Origin: Climacteris rufus
Lineage: Eukaryota > Chordata > Aves > Passeriformes > Climacteridae
Length of the DNA stretch: 64,000 nucleotides
Direction: 5' to 3'
Assembly (NCBI GenBank): GCA_013398175.1
Contig: VZRZ01004628.1
Location: 1,126 to 65,125, forward strand
In this document: one piece after another, positions 38,183 to 49,280 of the stretch
Numbering within the stretch: position 1 is the first letter of the stretch
How the letters are laid out: each line of letters begins with the position of its first letter
Translations under genes and position numbers: made by a program
Notes under the pieces: generated by a model
What the model saw: only the letters and a program-made list of their open reading frames with translations
Database searches by the model: none
What the model was told of the DNA's origin: nothing

Positions 38183-40293
38183 GTAAAGATTTCCTGCACG
38201 GGACAGATATGCAACTGTAATAAGCTTTACTTTATTACTTACATGACCAGGCTGTAAAAGATTGATTTCTCTCTTTTCTGTCAAGGGACTGAAAGTTTCA
38301 CACTGGGTTTTCTGACAGGTTCCCAACAGGACGGACTTATAAATCTTGCAAACCTGTCCAGTGGAGAAACAAAGATGCTGGGTGGGGAAGGGCTCCCACA
38401 AGAAAGCAGTTAGACTGTCAGAAGTTTTGCCAGGGAATAACCCATTGCTTCTTTAGAGGGAGAAGCAGCATTACTTTGCTAGGAGGGGAAGGGCTTCCAT
38501 CAGAGCTGCCAGGCTGAGTCTAACCGAGTATCCTTTTGAGCCATTATCCTGTCTCAGACAACAGCCAGTGTGGGATCATTAGGACAGCAACATAAGAAAA
38601 AAGGCCACAAAGAAAGTGTTCTTTGATAACTTCTTAACATCCACAGTTTAGAGACATCCTGAGCCAGGAGTTGTTTCAAAACTCTTATGCTTACTTGGTA
38701 AGGACTAGCAGACCTAGCCTCTTTCTGTTTGTTCACAAACACTTTTATAGCCAAGGGCAGACAGAAGTGGCAGAAAACACTAAATTTTTTACAGCAAATA
38801 GAAGCTGAGAGACATGGAGAGGAGTCTGAGATTCACTGGTTGAGACCACTGGAGGAGGAACAAGGGTCAAGGAGAAACTGTGATGGTCTTTGATGGATCC
38901 AAAATTTGCAGAGGAATTGTGTAGTGTGGGTGTCATTGTAGACTTTGAAAGTAGCTGACTTGTTGCTAAAGATCTTAGTTCTTTTTTTTATTTGAAGCAA
39001 TGAATAGGTGAAGGGGAGCTAAGAGAAAGAGTGGTACTGGAGGAAACAGTATGTTTGTGGTAAGAACGTGTCAGTGACACTTTTCAAGCTTCCACTTTTT
39101 ATTTGGATCAAGACAACAAACTGCAATGTGAGCAGTGTTAGGAGCAGAGTTCTTGCTCAACCATCACCCCTGCAAGCTGGCTGGCTGCTGGCATGTGCTC
39201 CTTGCTGAGGTGTAAGCAGAACAAATACAGGGGTTTTCCTGGTGTGGAGCAACAAGCATCATTCCTCTAGCAGGTAGCCATGTTCACAATCTCTGTTGCT
39301 AGGATTCAGCTGGCTGAGCTGTGCTGTCCTGAGAAAAGATTGTGAGAAATTGCTATAGTGTCTGTCAGGTGCTGTTCACATGACTTTGGCATCTTTCTTA
39401 ATTTAGTGACAAGATCACTCTGGGATTTATCCTAAGGTCTTATTTGATTGACAACATAAGATCCACTCTCTCTCTTTTGATCCCTTTTCTGGGATATACT
39501 CTTCTAATGACATCAAACATTGGCTATATGCCTTCATTTTAAGGCTTTTACTATTTATCCCCACCCTACTAATTTTCTTTCATTGTTAATGAGATACCGA
39601 CTCCTGCCTCTAATCTCTATGGCCATCTTAAACATCTTTAAGACAAGTTCCACCATGCTTTCTTACAATGCTGCTTCTCTGGTTTCAAGGCACTTTATGT
39701 AAACACTCTCAAGCATCTCAATTCATCCTTCTTTTTCCTCTACAGAGCCCTGGTTCCCCACTCTGGCACCTCCAGCCACACTTCCTTCCCTTCGTGTTCG
39801 CCTCCCATCCTGTCAGGCTCAGCCTTCTCCCCCAGCTCCACCCTGAGCGGTGAACCATGGCCATCCAGCAGGAGGGAGCAGCAGAGATTCCACCCCCCCT
39901 TATGTTGTTAAGCTCACACTTAGTGGCAGGTGCCAGTGCAGCACTGGCTCCTGCAGTCTTATTTTGGGCTGCAAGTCACTGACACAATTTTCCAACAGGC
40001 TGTTAAAAGGGAAATAATGTTCCAGGCTGGGACAGGGCTACAGACTCGGTGCCATTTGGTTTTTCATCCTGCCAGTTGGCAAAGCACTGCTGCTAAGCTG
40101 CCACTTCAGTTTGTTAATACCTGGTGCAGCTTTCCTTTCCTTTGCTTTAGTTTTCTGTTTTAAGATAAGGTCAGAAAAATAGATTAGTTTCGAATTTGCT
40201 ATGTGAGCATTGCTCAAATGCAAAATAGAAGGTAACATAGAGCAAACAAAGCACAGATTTGAGTAGCAGATATAGGAAGAAAATCAGAAAATT
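38183..40293. other. Intergenic, no gene supported
   Basis: Unique sequence. A pyrimidine- and C-rich patch at about 39740-39900 has locally higher GC. No known repeat family or gene is recognised. The 131-codon minus frame at 38006-38401 overlaps the CR1 fragment and is not a gene. Confidence 0.55.
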
Positions 40294-40320
40294 TAATCCT
40301 CTGTGACAAACAGAGGATTA
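40294..40320. repeat. Perfect 11-bp inverted repeat, 5-base loop
   Basis: TAATCCTCTGT (40294-40304) and ACAGAGGATTA (40310-40320) are exact reverse complements separated by gacaa. As RNA or single-stranded DNA it would form a compact hairpin. It is followed by a near-direct repeat, gtaaagcag/gtaaagcag (40321-40341). Confidence 0.85.
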
Positions 40321-40674
40321 GTAAAGCAGGTAAGTAAAGCAGAGTGGAATTTTTTTTCAAATCCATCAATATTTCCTGATCCTTTAGTACCTATGGAGCC
40401 ACTGGCACAGCCTATGTGTAAAGGGCTAAAGGCTAAAAGAGAAAGCAGGTTTACCAGCTCAACTGCTCGACTGTTCACCAGAAGCACATGCCCCCCTTCT
40501 GTGATCGCTGTAACATTTGCTACACCACCAGAGGCCCTTGGGACAAGATACTAAACCTGCCTTAGCCATGCTCTGTGGAGTTTAAGGGGTACATCTTGGA
40601 GGAGAGAATATGGAACTGCTGTTTCCCATCACTGACAACTTAAAGCAGCTCAGGTTTGTGCAAATGCAGCAAGG

Positions 40675-41580
40675 TAAGAAAATCACAGAATCACTGACTT
40701 TGGAAAAGACTTCTAAAATGAAGTCCATCCATTAACTCAGCACCGCCATGTTCACCACTAAGCCATGTCTCTAAATGCACATCGACATGTTTTTTAGCAC
40801 TTCCAGGGATAGTGATTTCACCACATCCCTAGGTGTGCTGTTCCACCCTTTCAGTGTAGAAACTTCTACTACTACCCTGATCTCCCATGGCACAACTTCT
40901 ATTGTCCTATCACTTGTTATCTCCTTTCAGGTAGTTGTAGAGAGTGATAAGGTCACACCTGATCCTCCTTTTCTCCAGGCTAAAACACTCACAGCTTCCT
41001 CAGGCACTCCTCGTAGGACTTACTCTCTAGACCCTTCCACAACTCCATTGCCCTTCTCTGGACACTCTCCAGCACCTCAATGTCCTTCTTGTAGTGAAGG
41101 GACCAAAGCTGAACACTGCACTTGAGGTGTGGCCTCACCAGTGCCAAGTACAGGGCGACAATCACTGACCTGGTCCTGCTGGCCACGCTATTCCTGATAC
41201 AGGCCAGGATGCCATTGGCCTTCTTGGCCACCTGGGTACACACTGAATCATGGTTAGCCATTGTCAACCAACACCCCTGCTCCTTTTTTAATGGGCAGCT
41301 TTCCAGCCCCTTTTTCCCCATCCTGTAGTGCTGCATGGGGTTGTTGTGACTCAGGAGCAGGACTCAGCACTTTGCCTTGTTGAACCTCATGCAATTGGCC
41401 TCAACCCAAGGTCCAGCCTGTCCAGATTCCTCTGCAGAGCCTTCCTGCCCTCCAGGAGATCAGCATTCCCGCCCAACTTGGTATTGCCTGCAAAGTGACT
41501 GAGGGGGCACACCATCCCCTCATTCAGGTCATTGATAAAGGCATTAAACAGAACTAGCCTCCCCAGTTGTTCTTTAGTGC
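40675..41580 (-). mobile_element. CR1 LINE fragment with decayed reverse transcriptase C-terminus
   Basis: At about 900 bases this is the longest CR1 copy here. From 40680 (reverse 3' terminus 'aatcacagaatcac...') it runs back through the untranslated region into ORF2. The minus-strand frame 40989-41336 encodes the end of the CR1 polymerase protein (QVAKKANGILACIRNSVASR, ALVRPHLKCSVQLW, SVQRRAMELWKGLE). Further back, an adjacent frame reads LFNAFINDLNEG and HFAGNTKLGG, where active elements have FADDTK, so the catalytic Asp pair is lost. Frame shifts separate the parts. It is an inactive, 5'-truncated fossil. Confidence 0.93.
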
Positions 41581-42126
41581 TATTTTTTAGTTTTGCTATT
41601 CTTTTAATGTGTTTGAAAAGGAAACTAAGTCTAAATGCTATTTAGTTCTAGATGAAAAGTTTAGATCTATGCACTGGGTTTTCAGAATACTTATTTTCTT
41701 GTCTTCCATAAAGATAGTAGTTGTATTGCATTCCACATCTTTTCTCCTTCCACAAAGTCTTTCTTCAAACCTGTCTGAGATTTTTGTAAGGTTGTTTGAA
41801 AATTTAATTTTGTGATGAAAAATAGGATAAATCAATCATTTTTTTTTATTCTTATATAGCTTTAAAATAATTTTGTCCTCTCTCCATATCACACACTTTT
41901 CCACTTTAAAATTATGTACAGCACATATTGTCTTTTCCTCTTAGGAGTAAATAAGTACAGAGGTGAACTGATTAAAATGTTCTCTTTGTTTTCCCCAAAT
42001 CCCGGGATGTTTTTAAAAGGGATACAATAAAGTATAGTCTGCAGATTTTATGATGAAGAAGAACTGGTAGTGTAAACCAGGTGAGTTCATTTTTCAAATA
42101 CCACCCCAAAAGGTAATGAACATACA
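41581..42126. other. Intergenic, nothing recognised
   Basis: AT-rich unique sequence between the long CR1 fragment and the inverted repeat at 42127. No gene seen. Confidence 0.6.
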
Positions 42127-42280
42127 GGTTCCTTTCAAAGATACTGATCTCTTATCTGCTAGTGACAATCCAGTTTGAAGCAAACAAATATTTCCAAGGT
42201 TGCTAATATTTTACCAGTACAACCAAGCCCATAGAAGAACTCTTGTAAAAAGTGTCAGATCAGTATCACAGAAAGGACAC
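42127..42280. repeat. 154-bp segment bounded by 24-bp imperfect inverted repeats (MITE-like?)
   Basis: Bases 42127-42150 (ggttcctttcaaa + gatactgatct) and the reverse complement of 42257-42280 agree at 19 of 24 positions, with the inner 11 bases (GATACTGATCT / AGATCAGTATC) identical. The 106 bases between them are not self-complementary. The shape recalls a small non-autonomous DNA transposon, but no clear target-site duplication is visible and the family is unknown to me. Confidence 0.45.
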
Positions 42281-42894
42281 AATGACTCGATCCCTCTACT
42301 CTGTTCAACAATTGAGAGTTTTTACAGCTGTACTTATCTGAACGAGCAAAGCAAATGTCTCATGTGAATGAATTTTATGTGCCTCCAATGTATGAGTTGT
42401 TTGATTGCTCTTACTAAACCTATTAATTCCTGTACTTCCTTGTATTAATCATAGGGTTTGAATGAAAACTTCTGTCTCAAAACAATGCTTCTTTTGTGTT
42501 TGTGCCCACTGCCAGCATCCTGAATAGGCATCTTTGTGTGGAAAGACGACATTGTCCAATGCAGTAACTGTTGCATTCTGTGGTCTTGGAAGACAGAAGT
42601 GTCCATTCAAACTCCAGGTCCTGTTTTTCAGTAGGGCTTTAACATTTCCACTAACATTATGAAACAGTTAAGTCATCATTAAGCTGTTATGATTAGAACT
42701 CAGAGATTGCTCCTATAATGAAGAAAAGCAGTTAATTGCCAACTGTATTTGTAGGATGGCAGTTTGAAAGGATTCATACCAATAGAATTTGTAATTAACA
42801 TATTTTTGACTGTTTTATTATACCAAAGCCAAGACTTTAGATTAGCTGGTAAGCCAGTCAATGCTTGTCTTCAGTCAGCCATTAGTCGTTGTAT
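42281..42894. other. Intergenic, nothing recognised
   Basis: AT-rich unique sequence. No gene, RNA gene or known repeat is seen. Confidence 0.6.
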
Positions 42895-43470
42895 AACCAC
42901 AAAATCATAGAATGATTGAGGCTAGAAGGGATGTCCAACCCCAGTGTCACTTGTTGCCTAAGACCACATGCAGGTGGCTTTTTAATATCTTATTTTTTGA
43001 TATGGAGACTCCACAACCTCTCTTTGGCAAGCTCTTCCAGTGCTCAGTAAAACATTTCCTGATGTTTTTTTCCTGGTTCCTTACCCCAGGACTTCAGAGT
43101 ATATCCTAGGTTCTCAGTTGGCTCATCATCCATCCCCAGACAAAGCTCTGTGCCCTCAAGATGTTCTGTCACAAAGGGCAACTCCTTCTCCTTGTCTTCT
43201 AAGCCTGTCCTTCCTAAGAGCTTTCATCCCTTTGTTGGACAACTCCAGCCATGACAGCTATTCCTCCATGTCTCTGTGATCCCTGAAAGATCATAGCCTG
43301 TGACGGCAGGCAGATCTCTAGCTCCTCATGTTTATTCCCCATGCTGCATGCAGGAGTGTGCAGGCACTCTCAAGGGACACGCTGGTGTGCTGCTGGGTGT
43401 TCCCATCACAGTGCCCTGTAGGCACTCCTTGCCTACATGCAGCTGCTTGTAAGCAATTAAGGTGACCTTG
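42895..43470 (-). mobile_element. CR1-related LINE fragment, diverged
   Basis: It starts 'aaaatcatagaatgattgaggctagaagggatgtcc', the reverse-oriented CR1-type 3' end, and continues through 'ggagactccacaacctctctttggcaagctcttccagtgctc'. The later part ('ctagctcctcatgtttattccccatgctgcatgcaggagtgtgcaggcac', about 43318-43370) also resembles a widespread avian interspersed repeat, but it may be a separate insertion. The right boundary is approximate. Confidence 0.75.
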
Positions 43471-45481
43471 CTTAATTCCACTTTGCTGATTTTGTGTTCC
43501 CTTTCATACACTTTATCCTGGGTGCTTTGCTTGTAATTGTGTCCATCGTGTCCTCACAGGGCTGCTGGTAAGTCTCTTCTTTTCCATTCATAATGCATGT
43601 AACTTTCTGGTCCATCTAGATTAATTCTGCAGAATTGTTTGTGCCTCCTAGAGAAACATAAACAAAACCAAACCAGGCTAATTTTAAGAATACATGATAG
43701 AGACAAAAAATTCTAATCTGTCCACAAATGTTTATGCTCACTGGAGTAGTTCTTTCTTTTCATGCTCTACAGAAAAAAAATTGCAAAATGTGTGCACTGG
43801 GCCAGAGTAAAGGTAGCTAGGAGGAATTGTCCTTTATCTTTGACAAAAACAAATGTTACAAAAGTCTCTTCCAAAAACCTGAACCGCACAATAAGCTTTC
43901 AGAGAAGAGAAATGGCTCACTATGTTTACGTTTATTCATATTTTTCAGTAAACTCGAAGGTCATACAGTTCTCAAGTGGTCACACAATGGCTATACCACA
44001 ATGGTTGTTTCATCATATATCTCCTTCTCTGTCTCCCAGCCTGAACATGCTTTCAGCTTCACTTCATGACCTAAATGAAGACATTAAGTACCTTCGGGTT
44101 AGGACTGAATAGTTCTGCCACACAGAATGTGACTTTCACAGAAAACTGAGGAATGAAGAAAACTATGACTGTCCTCTACAGAAACCCATCCTTTTGGATT
44201 CTAAAAAGTCTATTGTCCAAGCTCATACTAATAGGTTTAAACTGGTGCTTTTGGTGCAGAAGGAAGGAAAACAGTACTACAGAAAGACTTAAATTTCACT
44301 CAGGAGAAGCTGAAATCTTGACATTATAATGCTATGACAACCTGATTTCTTAATATTATGATCTGCAATGGCTTAGCCTCTGTTTACTCTGGACAAACAT
44401 GACGCTGGTGAATGGTGCTCATCTTGCAAGGTGAAAGTGCTTTGTCTATTCAGGAAGCATGTACTGTGCTCACATGGTTACTTCATCACCCCGCCACCAT
44501 TGCTCTGCTGCCAGGTCCTCCTGCCTGCCCTGTCAATGGGAAACCTTGGGAAAGAGGCAGAGAGACACAGGAGTGCCCAACTGGGGAAGCTGATGGTGTT
44601 TTATTAAGGGCTCCTCTGGATTCTAAGTCACCAGCTCTGACTTCATTCTGGCTACTGTGGAAGAATGCTCCCTGGTACCAGGGGCATCATCTTCACTAGC
44701 AGTCAAACACAGGCAATTATGGCAGGAGAAGCTAGGAAAAAGAGTGTGTCAAGAAGCTGCACAACACAAAACCAAAACCCCTGGGTGCCTGAAACTCTGC
44801 AGAAGTGTGGCAGGCACTTTGGAGGTGCCTGCGTGTGAGCTGTGTTTAACAATGAGAACCATGTGAAAGGGAAGTCAAGGAACTGATAAAAAAAATTTGA
44901 TGATTCAGAGGCTAGATATTTGTACAAAAAATAAATTAAGAAAAGTCAATTTGGTACCAAAGAACAGAGAATTTCCAGAAAGAAATAAATACAGTTAAAG
45001 TCCTTACAGTAAAAATGAGTAAAAAGGTGCTGGGGAAAGGCTATCTGATCGAAGGCCATCTTGCAATAAGATGTTGAGATACACAATTGAGGAAAATATA
45101 GTTAGAATTGTCCATTTTGTACTTAATAAACAACAATCAAATGCAGCAGGTTGCAAAATAAAACCAATAAGGCTCTAAGTTTTGCAAGGCAGAAAGCCTA
45201 TACTATCCTGGGTGGTATTAAATAAACACCTGAAATAACAACAATGCAAACAAGCATAGGAGAATGAAGGCAGTCAGTACACACTGACAGGGAGCAGCAC
45301 AAAGGGCTGCACAAGGAAGTAACAGAGGCTGAAGTGACTCCCAGCATTTCTACAGCACAACTGTCATAGACTAAACTATTTCACAAAGCTCAAACACAAG
45401 GACTGAAAATGTTTGCCAAGAAATTTAGTAAATGGATTTTGTGTGACACAAAATAATTGTTTTGAAAACATTGAAGGAAGA
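43471..45481. other. Intergenic, no gene supported
   Basis: No recognised gene or repeat. The open frames at 43762-44112, 44412-44699 and 44657-44866 have no recognisable domain. Confidence 0.55.
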
Positions 45482-45551
45482 GCTGTATCAAGAGATGGGA
45501 ACATCTACTGGCATCTAGATACTGGCTGTATCAAGAGATGGGAACATCTAC
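45482..45551. repeat. 43-bp period tandem duplication, 1.6 copies
   Basis: The 27-base stretch gctgtatcaagagatggg...ctac occurs at 45482-45508 and again, without change, at 45525-45551. The offset is 43 bases, so a 43-bp unit is repeated partially. The match is perfect, so the event is recent or slowly diverging. Confidence 0.9.
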
Positions 45552-48119
45552 ATGGAACATCTAAATTCATAGGCTGAAATCTTAATATGTATCAGGCAGT
45601 GAGGTATTAATACATTAAGAAAAAGAATGAGAAAAAGGTATTCTTGTTAAACATGACTCAGGATATACTGCACAGAAATAACTTCCCAGGCAGAAGTAAT
45701 TAAGGTGTAAAGTTAAAATAAAATCTGGGAAATAAATAGCTTACAACTGTTTGAGAAAAGAAAATATTTATTTCATGCTTTTAAATGTGCCAGACTTGTT
45801 AGGAGAATGTGTACATTAGGTAACATATATTCACAGACAGGATGATAAATGTAGGAATGTTTTAAAACGTGTGAGAAGGAAATTGCTGTAATACAAGACG
45901 TAGCTGTACTGCCAAAACCCCACAACACAGCTACAAATGTTTCTTTAGTGCTCCAGCAGAACTGTTGAGAGGAATTTGATAAACAGGACATCAAAGAAAA
46001 GTCTGTTAAATGGCTTAATTCTGTAACAGTTGTGGAAAATGAAGGTGTAAATGTTTGCTTAGATTTAGCTCCAGGGAGTGATGCAATATAAAAATGGCTA
46101 AAATGGTATACTGTTAGCCTCAAAGGAATGTAGTTTTAGAACTATATCAAAGAATGGGAAATGTGAAAAAAAAAATCAGAAATACCCAAGAAAACTTTGC
46201 AAAGATAACTGCAGAAACTTTAGATCTGGAGTTCAAAAATGGTCTTGATTTGGTTGCACGTGCTTGAAGTTCTCTACCAGTTTGGATTATTTTCTCAATT
46301 CACAGAAATAGTACTATTCAAGTACTAAATACGTAATGTCATTTTGAAAAAAGCTTTAAGTAATATCTGGTAAGTTTGTGATGCCATGCTAAATAAGATA
46401 ATTGCTTTTGAGTAGTACCCAATTTGATTACTGTAAATTCAAATGTTTTGCAAAAGGATACAACCATACCCCTTTTCTATTGAGTCTAGAGTATCCACAA
46501 TCCAATATTCCCATGGAAGAAAAAGTACAGACATTTTAAAACTAGAGAGTTAAGCCCAAACTCTTAATTGGCATAGCTAAAAATATTTGAAACTAGATAG
46601 TTTTCAATAAAAAGTTGAGAACTGAAACTTCCTTATAATATAATGGGCAGTAATAAAAATGTGAATTATGTGATGTTACTTGCACAAGCAAAAAAAAAAC
46701 CCGGAAATGCTCTAGAAAAAAGTAGACTTGAGACAGTGGCAAACAAGTTGGGAAGACTAGAGACTTTTTAAAATTTTCATCAGGTTGGTGCAAAATTATT
46801 ACTGAACATGATCAGGTATATAAAAGCAACAGTGAACATTTAAATTATTGTATAAAAAGGGGAAAGGGGGAAAGAGAAGTAGAAGTTTCTAAGTTAAAAT
46901 ACAGGACAGACTGTTAAAATTTGATATCTTTGAGGAACAGGAGTGAGCCAATCACCATAGAGAGCAAATGCTAGGAGCTGTTCTGGAAATCATAAAACGA
47001 CATTTGAAAATGCCTTGTGTAATCTTTTTTCTCATGGAAGAGAGGGTTGTAAACATGTTTGTTCCTTTTTGAAAGTGGCATGATCAACCCAGATCAGCTG
47101 TTGTGTAGTAGTGCAAGATGTACCAGATTTCTGTCAATTCTTCATTCTGTCCTAAGCTCCATTTTTACCCCCTTCAGTCTTTTAACTCTGTTAAAAATAC
47201 ACCCTTCTTATAAGTTTTTGATTCAGAGCAGAAATTTTGGTGTGATAAATTAAAGTACAATGATTTATACAGAAAATAAATTAGGAAAAACAGAGTTTAA
47301 AATTAGACTATATTAGTCTAACTGGTGGATTAATTGTAGCAGCTTGGTGCATGTGTCATTTCTGGTTTAGTTACTCACACTTGCCCCCTTTTCAGCAGAA
47401 CAGTGGGAGTGAGACACTGAACAAACAAGACAAGGAACAAAAAATAAAGATTTTAAACCTGAATTGTGAACTGAACATTTCAGAGTTTTAAGTGAGGGTC
47501 TGTTAGAAGCTGAATGTAAAGAAAATATGCAGTTATGACACAGAAGTATGATTATTTCCATTCACTGTTTATCTTACTTTCTCCAGCAAATGAGATTAAA
47601 GCTACAACAGCAGATATGAAATTTTGTGGGGAAGGTTCCTTTTCAAAAATGATTAACTACATGCACACAAGAGAACAAGGACTCGTGGGCATTCCATGGG
47701 CAACCAAAGCCCCGCACAATCATGGCTGCAGCACCGCAAGGACAGCAGAAACTTGCATGGAGCATGTTGTGTGGGCTGCTGCAGTCCCAGGGAGCCGGTG
47801 CTCACCAGGGCTTAGAAGGAATGGGTGCTCTTTTCCAACACTAGCGTTGGAGACCTATCGAGAAAATGGCCCAGGCATTATTTTCAGCTGTAGATTTAGG
47901 GAAGCTGTGGTTTCCACAGGTGAACGAAATCCTCCTGAGGACCAACCAGCTCGATCAAAGGACTGAGTTTAAGGAACTCCGCTAAAAATGTTTTTTGCAA
48001 AGTGCAGCGAACAAATGAAAATAATGCAAAAAAGGATTGCAAGAAAGAAATATAAGAGTATAAAAAGCAGAAAGAGAAGAACCTTAGCACTGACATTTTG
48101 AAAGGCTGTAAACACCTTT
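45552..48119. other. Intergenic, no gene supported
   Basis: AT-rich, mostly unique sequence. The 143-codon open frame at 47535-47966 has no recognisable domain and no upstream splice or promoter context. Confidence 0.55.
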
Positions 48120-48560
48120 AGGGCCTGCCCAGACTGGCAGTGTCAAGTCTGGGGGCTCCACCATGTCCAGAACCGCTTCAGCCAGAGCCTCCCCCCAGCC
48201 ACAGGCCCTGGGGCTCACTGTAAGTCCCGTGCCTCCAGCTCAGCCCTGCCTTTGGAACACCATGCCCTGGGCCTCCACCCATGTTTGGGCCAATGCTCCG
48301 GCATGGCCTGTCCCCATGGCCATGATGGAGCTGACCCCAGCCCTGTGGGTTGGCTTTTTTACCAGCTCTGCCCCAGCACCATGACTCTGATCCTGTCAGT
48401 CAGACCCAGCTGTCATCTCTGTCAGCGGGACAGGCCCTGCCACCCTGGGGGCGCCCTTGGATTCAGCCCTGCGGGAGCAGCTGCTGTCCTGCTCTCCATC
48501 CTGAAGGCAGGAACTTCTCCATGCACACAGTCTTCATTCGAGGAATGCTGCCCTGAGGAA
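48120..48560. other. GC-rich, CpG-poor block of unknown nature
   Basis: This block of about 440 bases is much richer in C and G than its neighbours but has few CpG. It is dominated by short motifs such as cagccctg, ccatggcc and ctgcc. It begins with ggctccaccatgtcc, an ATG in reasonable Kozak context, and holds overlapping open frames in two plus frames (48163-48384, 48252-48575). I do not recognise a protein. Candidates are an old GC-rich repeat, part of an LTR, or an exon of a non-coding transcript. Confidence 0.4.
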
Positions 48561-48756
48561 GGGTTGTGGCTTTAGTCTCTAGTCATTAGTGCAAAGCTGT
48601 GTTGTGGCAAACATGTAAGCAGGTGAGTAGTGTGTTTCATGTGGCTCTCTGTTTCTACGCCAGCCAGGTCACACCTTTGCCTCACAGTTGTATTTTTGTG
48701 GTACCTGAAGCCCCCAGCTCCCTCCTGCTGTCAGTCCTGCCCATGGAAGGTAAAAT
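48561..48756. other. Intergenic spacer
   Basis: Short unique stretch between the GC-rich block and the next CR1 fragment. Nothing is recognised. Confidence 0.6.
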
Positions 48757-49280
48757 TACAGAATCACAGAATATGCTGAGTTGGAAGGGACCCTCAAGGA
48801 TCATTGAGTCCGACTCCTGACCTTGCACAGGACACCCCAGGAATCACACCATGTGCCTGAGAGCATTGTCCAAACACCTATCAGACTTCGTACTGTGACC
48901 ATTTTCCTTGGTAGCTTGTTCCGGTGCCCAACCACCCTCTGGGTGAAGAACCTTTTCCTAATATCCAACCTAAGCCTCCCCTAACACAACTTCAGGACAT
49001 TCCCTCGGGTCCTGTCACAGAGAGAAATCAATGTCTGCCCCTTGCTTCCCCTCATGAGGAAGTGGTAGACTGTGATGAGGTCTCCCCTCAGTTTCCTCTT
49101 CTCCAGGCTGAACAGACCAAGTGATCTCAGTCACTCATGTGGCCTCTCCTCCAGGCTCTTCACCATCTTCACTGCCCTCCTTTGGACACTCTCTAATAGC
49201 TTAATATCTTTCTTACATTGTGGTGCTCAAAGCTGCATACAGGACTTGAGATGAGGCCACACCAGTGCAGAGCAGAGCTC
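48757..49280 (-). mobile_element. CR1 LINE 3' fragment (about 520 bases)
   Basis: It begins 'cagaatcacagaatatgctgagttggaagggaccctc' and continues 'ggtgcccaaccaccctctgggtgaagaaccttttcc', 'tgatgaggtctcccctcagtttcc' and 'tcaaagctgcatacaggacttgagatgaggcc'. This is the CR1 3' untranslated region and extreme end of ORF2 in reverse orientation. It is one of the better preserved copies here. Confidence 0.95.

Noticed and set aside
38006..38401. 131-codon minus-strand open frame
   Set aside because: It runs across a CR1 3' end fragment, lacks any known domain and shows no promoter or splice context.
46783..46800. Word ggttggtgcaaaattatt resembling the end of a mariner-type transposon
   Set aside because: Only about 12 bases resemble the remembered terminus, and no matching opposite end is visible nearby.
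47535..47966. 143-codon plus-strand open frame
   Set aside because: No recognised motif, no conserved-looking composition and no splice partners. A frame of this length can arise by chance in 64 kb read in six frames.
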